A stretch of DNA of 64,000 nt, taken from contig JAZNKJ010000039.1 of NCBI GenBank assembly GCA_045578465.1, forward strand, positions 1 to 64,000, given 5' to 3'. The stretch is from SIG454 sp045578465 (GTDB taxonomy: Bacteria; Bacillota; Clostridia; Monoglobales; Monoglobaceae). Shown piece after piece: positions 59,605 through 64,000 of the stretch. Every line of letters begins with the position of its first letter. Within the stretch, counting starts at the first letter, position 1. The notes beneath the pieces were generated by a model. It did not search any database and was not told the origin of the DNA. It worked only from the letters and a program-made list of their open reading frames with translations. A program made the translations under genes and the position numbers.

Positions 59605-62211
59605 ATGAAAAGAATTTTACCTTTAATACTTTCGTTTATAATAGTTGTTTCTGGAGTAAATGTTTTTGCAACAGAGACATCAAAAAGCGATTTGGAAATG
59701 CAACAAAACTTTGCAATACTTAAAAATCTTGAAATAGCAGATTGGACAGAGGACGGAACCATAACAAGAGCAGAATTCGTAAAGATAGTAATGGATATTG
59801 TTCTGGGTGAAGATGCAGAGAATTACAAAACCTATAAATCTCCGTTTCCGGATGTTGATGAAAACACAAAATACCGTAATGAGATAGTTGCGGCACATTC
59901 TTATGGAATTGTAAGTGGTAACGGACAGAGTTTCAGACCGAATGACAGTATTGGCTATGCGGAAGTAGCTAAAATTTTAGTTCATATTTTGGGATATGAT
60001 GTTCAGGCCCAGGCAAAAGGCGGATATCCGGGAGGATATATTGCTCAGGCGAGTTCCCTTGGAATAAGAGGCGGCCAGGGCATTGACACAATGACTAAAT
60101 CAGAATGTGCGAAAATTTTACTGGATGCATTGAATGCGCGTGTTTCTGAGGTATTTTATTACAAAAAAGCAAACGGGGAAGTAGACCCTCTTTATGTTAG
60201 CGAAGGTGGAGCAACTCTTTTATATACAACAAAGGGCATTTATAGGACAACTGGCATTGTTAAAAACAATGGCTTATCCGGTCTTACCTCTACTGATACA
60301 TACGGAAAAGACTACGCAGTAATAGGGGATGTTGTATATCGTAATAATTTTGCAGGAATGCGTGACCTTTTAGGATATAATGTATATGCATACATAAAAG
60401 ATAATAAGGAAAACACGGATGCTCTTCTTTATGCGTATGAATTTGGAAACAACACGCTTGCAGTTTCTGATGAAGAATATATTGATTTTGCCAATGGCGT
60501 TTTAGAATATGAAACAGCATCAGGCTCAATACGAGAAGCTGATATTCCGGGAAGTGCACCGGTTATCTATAATAATATGGTTGTCGGCATATACACAGAT
60601 GCGGATTTTGATATTAAAAACGGAAGCATTTGTCTTATAGACAATAATAGAGACCGTGAATATGATGTAGTTAAGATTGACAGCTACACAGATTACTTTG
60701 TGTTGTCTGCTTCCAACGACAGCTTTGTTGTTATTGATGCATACGACCCTGAAAAAACCGTAGCGCTTGACCCAAGTGATGGTGCCGAGATAACGATATT
60801 AAATAAGAGCGGCGTTGAACTTAGCTATGAGGATATTGTTGAAAACTCTGTTTTGACTGTTGCGGTAAGCAAGGATGGCATGTATGTAAAATGCTATTTG
60901 TCAAATGACCAGGTAAGTGGCTATGTTAACAGCCTCAAAGTTAAAGATGATGACAAGCAGATTTTTGTTGATGATGTAGAATATAAAGTTTCAAAAACTG
61001 CAAATGCCACTGCACTTAATAAGATAAAGACAGGGCGCCAGTATGCTTTCTATCTCAATGTAAACGGAGAGGTAGTAGGATATAAGGAAGATGTGCGTTC
61101 GAGTGAATTTGCTTATTTAATTGGTGCCGGAGACAATGATGAAATTTTTGACAAACGGGCCATGTTCAAGCTTTTATTGAGCAACGGAAACTTTGTTACG
61201 GTTAGTGCAAAAAAAGTGTATTATGTAGACGGCCATAAATGCGAAGATGGAAATGTGCCAGCTACTCTTAATACACAACAGGTAATACGCATTAAAATGA
61301 ACGCAAAAATGGAAATAAGTCATATCGACACCATTGCCGCAGGGGTAAGCGGAAGTGATTTTAATGCCCTTGAGAATTTTGGTGAAATGGCAAACAAAAC
61401 ATATTGGAGTCGAGGTGTTTGCGAGGGTGGCATAGTTATTCCTGACAATATCGTGATTTTCTCAGTTCCTGAAGCATCCGAAGGCATTACGGAGGAAAAG
61501 GATTTTGAAGTAAAGACGAGAGCTGAACTGACCGCAGGGAAGAAGACAATGCAATTGTTTAACGCAAAGGAAAATTCTTATGTGCCACAAGTAATGGTTT
61601 TGGCAAATGTAGGAGCCCCGGTAGTAAGTGCAAGTGCAAATGCAGCTCTTGTAACATCTATCGAGAAGACACTTAGCAGTGAGGAAGAAGTGGTTGACCG
61701 AATAGGTTTGTTAAACTCTGTCGGAGAAGCCTATTATGATTGCAAAATCCCTGATTTGGCGACTGTGAAGGGCGTTGAAGAAGGCGATATTATTGCATAC
61801 GAGCTGGACGGGAAAAACCGTATAACAGCAATAAATGTAATTGTCGATTACAATAAGGCAGATAGTAGAAACAGCGTGCTTCGAACAGATACAGATGTAA
61901 CAAATCTTACCAGCCCTGACAGGAGTTATGATGCAACATTCAGAGTGAGATTTGGTAATGCCTACGCAAAGGAAGGAAATGTTATAACCATATCCGATGC
62001 TCTTGAAGATAATCTCGGAAAGGATGAGGTTGAATCCTTTACAGCGTCAATCTCTACGATTTACAAGGTAGAAAAAGTCAGAGGCAGTGTGGTAACCTCC
62101 CTTATAAAGGTTGGGGACATTAAGGACTATATTCATTTTAATGACGAGTCTCACATGGTGTTTGTATTCTTCCAGAGCACAGCACCTAAAATGATAGTGG
62201 TATATGAGTGA
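59605..62211 (+). CDS. Large SLH-domain cell-surface protein of unknown function
   Basis: An 868-residue exported protein: signal peptide (about 1-23, ending VNVFA), two to three SLH repeats directly after it (about 45-195; marks TITRAEFVKI, FRPNDSIGYAEVAKI), then about 670 residues of beta-rich sequence without a family I recognise. Repeated strand patterns (for example around 'YVNSLKVKDDDKQIFVDD') suggest tandem beta domains. It begins two bases after the previous SLH gene, whose end contains the AAAGGAG ribosome binding site. The N-terminal position of SLH contrasts with the C-terminal position in the neighbour. A surface scaffold or structural role is plausible but unproven. Confidence 0.8.
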   Translation: MKRILPLILSFIIVVSGVNVFATETSKSDLEMQQNFAILKNLEIADWTEDGTITRAEFVKIVMDIVLGEDAENYKTYKSPFPDVDENTKYRNEIVAAHSYGIVSGNGQSFRPNDSIGYAEVAKILVHILGYDVQAQAKGGYPGGYIAQASSLGIRGGQGIDTMTKSECAKILLDALNARVSEVFYYKKANGEVDPLYVSEGGATLLYTTKGIYRTTGIVKNNGLSGLTSTDTYGKDYAVIGDVVYRNNFAGMRDLLGYNVYAYIKDNKENTDALLYAYEFGNNTLAVSDEEYIDFANGVLEYETASGSIREADIPGSAPVIYNNMVVGIYTDADFDIKNGSICLIDNNRDREYDVVKIDSYTDYFVLSASNDSFVVIDAYDPEKTVALDPSDGAEITILNKSGVELSYEDIVENSVLTVAVSKDGMYVKCYLSNDQVSGYVNSLKVKDDDKQIFVDDVEYKVSKTANATALNKIKTGRQYAFYLNVNGEVVGYKEDVRSSEFAYLIGAGDNDEIFDKRAMFKLLLSNGNFVTVSAKKVYYVDGHKCEDGNVPATLNTQQVIRIKMNAKMEISHIDTIAAGVSGSDFNALENFGEMANKTYWSRGVCEGGIVIPDNIVIFSVPEASEGITEEKDFEVKTRAELTAGKKTMQLFNAKENSYVPQVMVLANVGAPVVSASANAALVTSIEKTLSSEEEVVDRIGLLNSVGEAYYDCKIPDLATVKGVEEGDIIAYELDGKNRITAINVIVDYNKADSRNSVLRTDTDVTNLTSPDRSYDATFRVRFGNAYAKEGNVITISDALEDNLGKDEVESFTASISTIYKVEKVRGSVVTSLIKVGDIKDYIHFNDESHMVFVFFQSTAPKMIVVYE

Positions 62212-62222
62212 GGTGAAGGAAT

Positions 62223-64000
62223 ATGAGAAAATTCGGTAAAGTTTTCGGCTTTCTTATGCTGATGATTACTATATTGTGCTGTGCGGCAAGTGTATTTGCC
62301 GCAGAAGCACCTGCTCTTGAGGAAATAAGCATAGAATTTCCGGGGGCACCTTCTTATATACAGGACCAAAGTGATGCATACTTTACTGTTGAAATCAGAA
62401 TCCTTGGCGGAGCTGACCGCGTATATGATATATGTTATTCAACCGATGGTTTTAGCACAACATATAAGGATTCAATCAGCATTAAAGCCGGACGATATAT
62501 TAAAAAGAAAATCAGTCTTGCTGCGCTTCCTAAGGGCGCTTATGATATGAGCGTAAAAGTTATGGATGGCGACAGAGTTGCCGCAGAGAAGACCCTTGGA
62601 ATGGGCATTGTAGAGTTTTATGCGCCAAGGGCCCTTGATATCTATTCTAGAATAGGTATAACAGCCGGAATGACTCAGACAGGTGGATATGAAATCCGCG
62701 ACCTTGCATCAAATCAGGCTGATTTGCTGAAAAAGTGTGGGCTTTTCAATATCCGATATTCCAGTGCCGGCACATGGGTATCTGTTGAAAAAATACCTGG
62801 CGTATATAATTTTGTAGGAACGAATATTTATCGTGATTATTTTGAGAATATGAATAATATCCAGTTTGTTGGTGGTAGCCGTGGTATCGATTTATACAAA
62901 GACCCAAACGGAGAAACGGGGCCGAGAACAGTAGAACAGCTTGATGCTCTCTTAAATTTCATCCGGGAAAAATTCGATCGTTATCCGGTTGAAAATTCTC
63001 ACCAAACTATATTTTCTGTTTGGAATGAGCCCAATCTGCAAAACTATTGGCCTCAAATTCCTAGCGCATATGAGTATTCGGTAATGCAGAGGCTGATTGC
63101 TCTTGAATCTAAGGAGCGTTATCCGGATATGCCGGTTATTGCGCTTGATATAGCTAACGGAACAGATGCAATTGAATACATACAAAAGATGTTTAATACA
63201 GATGTTTATCCTTATATTGATGGGTATTCATTTCATCCGTATAGCTTCCCGAGAGATATTGACACAAGCTATGAACCGTTAATCAGCAAGTTCCTTGATC
63301 TTGAAGATGAATATGGCGGCTGGATGGAATGTTATATTACAGAAACCGGATATCCTACACCAAAGAGTACGCAGGGCGTAAGCGAAGAGGTTCAGGCGGA
63401 AAACATAGTTAAGGCGCTTGTGTATAATGATAAACACGAAATTGATGGCACATATTTTTATTCATTTAAAGATAATGGTGCCGATGAGACGGACAGAGAA
63501 TCCAATTTTGGTATTATTGATTATGACTGGAGCCCTAAGGCAGGATATGTGGCAATGGCTCAGGCTACAAAGATGCTGAACGCTGCCCATTATGTTGGCG
63601 AGACAGAATTGGGGGCAAACATTAATGCCTATGTATATTTGCGTGAAGGCAAACCTATGATTATTGCCTGGGCACCAGCTGAACCGGTAGCATTTACTGC
63701 TAATGAAAATTGGTATATAGAAGATGTGAACGGAAATGAAATCAAAGAAAAGTCTTTTGAGTTAGGCAAATCTCCAATCTATATTCATCAGGCAGATGAC
63801 TCTGTTTTCAAAAATACTTTGTCAAAAACCGTAAGCACAAAATTGGCGGCTTTTGTTGAACAATGGGGAACTGTTACGGATGTATCCGACATCAAAACAC
63901 TTTCAGATGCAGAAGCGGTTAATAAAAACATTGCAACTCCTGAGGAGCTTGCAAATAAGCTTTTTGCTTTTGGTGACAAGCTTATTGCAGAGTATGACGG
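62223..64000 (+). CDS. Secreted clan GH-A (GH39-like) glycoside hydrolase, 3' end outside the window
   Basis: The frame is open from ATG 62223 to the window end (592 codons). A signal peptide (about 1-27, ending SVFA) is followed by a beta domain (about 35-135) and a TIM-barrel domain. The acid/base is Glu269 in SVWNEPNLQ and the probable nucleophile is Glu374 in YITETGYP; the stretch from YGGW to SEEVQAENIVKAL resembles the enzyme at 41688 closely. A C-terminal barrel-associated beta region with REGKPMIIAWAP follows. The ribosome binding site is GAAGGA. It starts 11 bases after the SLH gene stop. Family assignment is to the clan with a GH39-like look; substrate is unknown. Confidence 0.85.
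   Translation, partial: MRKFGKVFGFLMLMITILCCAASVFAAEAPALEEISIEFPGAPSYIQDQSDAYFTVEIRILGGADRVYDICYSTDGFSTTYKDSISIKAGRYIKKKISLAALPKGAYDMSVKVMDGDRVAAEKTLGMGIVEFYAPRALDIYSRIGITAGMTQTGGYEIRDLASNQADLLKKCGLFNIRYSSAGTWVSVEKIPGVYNFVGTNIYRDYFENMNNIQFVGGSRGIDLYKDPNGETGPRTVEQLDALLNFIREKFDRYPVENSHQTIFSVWNEPNLQNYWPQIPSAYEYSVMQRLIALESKERYPDMPVIALDIANGTDAIEYIQKMFNTDVYPYIDGYSFHPYSFPRDIDTSYEPLISKFLDLEDEYGGWMECYITETGYPTPKSTQGVSEEVQAENIVKALVYNDKHEIDGTYFYSFKDNGADETDRESNFGIIDYDWSPKAGYVAMAQATKMLNAAHYVGETELGANINAYVYLREGKPMIIAWAPAEPVAFTANENWYIEDVNGNEIKEKSFELGKSPIYIHQADDSVFKNTLSKTVSTKLAAFVEQWGTVTDVSDIKTLSDAEAVNKNIATPEELANKLFAFGDKLIAEYD

Overview
The window looks like chromosome from a spore-forming, low-to-moderate GC Bacillota of class Clostridia. 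The support is a spoVA-type sporulation gene pair, a YhcN/YlaJ-like protein, the Gram-positive division set sepF-ylmH-divIVA, the Gram-positive miaB-ylbF-mutS-mutL-miaA block, and SLH-anchored surface proteins. A plant- or gut-associated fibre degrader would fit the right half, but I cannot name a genus. I recognised no tRNA, rRNA or CRISPR array.

Region 1 (1-23 kb, mostly + strand) is conserved housekeeping. It starts with an unrecognised partial gene, a DUF378 membrane protein and a YhcN/YlaJ-like protein. Next come the M16 pair ymfF-ymfH with lgt, then a long probable transcription unit: miaB-ylbF-mutS-mutL-miaA-(HlyD-like)-yggS-sepF-ylmH-divIVA. It joins tRNA modification, mismatch repair, PLP homeostasis and the division/polarity apparatus. 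After a terminator follow lspA-rluD-radC-uvrB-uvrA. A 281-bp non-coding element with about 31-bp terminal inverted repeats lies between mutL and miaA. A 37-bp exact copy of its left end forms the 3' end of miaA.

Region 2 (23-37.5 kb, all - strand) holds exoA, aspS with a textbook promoter, and a complete histidine operon. The his order from its promoter is TrpR-like regulator-hisZ-hisG-hisD-hisC-hisB-hisH-hisA-hisF-hisIE-PHP phosphatase. feoA-feoB (iron uptake) and spoVAE with the 3' part of spoVAD follow.

Region 3 (37.5 to about 41.6 kb) is mobile DNA. spoVAD is cut about 60 percent into the gene from its 5' end, and the lost 5' part does not appear in the window. Directly at the break lies a large serine recombinase gene, followed by a small protein, a GIY-YIG-like protein, an oriT-like hairpin cluster and a frameshifted AraC remnant. 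This resembles the sporulation-gene-interrupting elements (skin-like) of other spore formers, but the far end was not found.

Region 4 (41.6-64 kb) is a carbohydrate-utilisation locus of the Gram-positive PUL type. An AraC-type response regulator and a large secreted clan GH-A (GH39-like) enzyme run on the - strand. The divergent + strand operon encodes a sugar-binding lipoprotein, two permeases, a kinase-less sensor, a LytS-type histidine kinase, a secreted protein with two DUF6273 and Ig-like domains, a GH106-like enzyme, two SLH proteins, and a second GH39-like enzyme running off the window. A likely reading: the kinase and regulator sense an extracellular glycan, SLH and secreted enzymes cut it, and the ABC transporter imports the products using an ATPase encoded elsewhere. 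A rhamnose-containing plant polysaccharide is a guess from the GH106-like gene.
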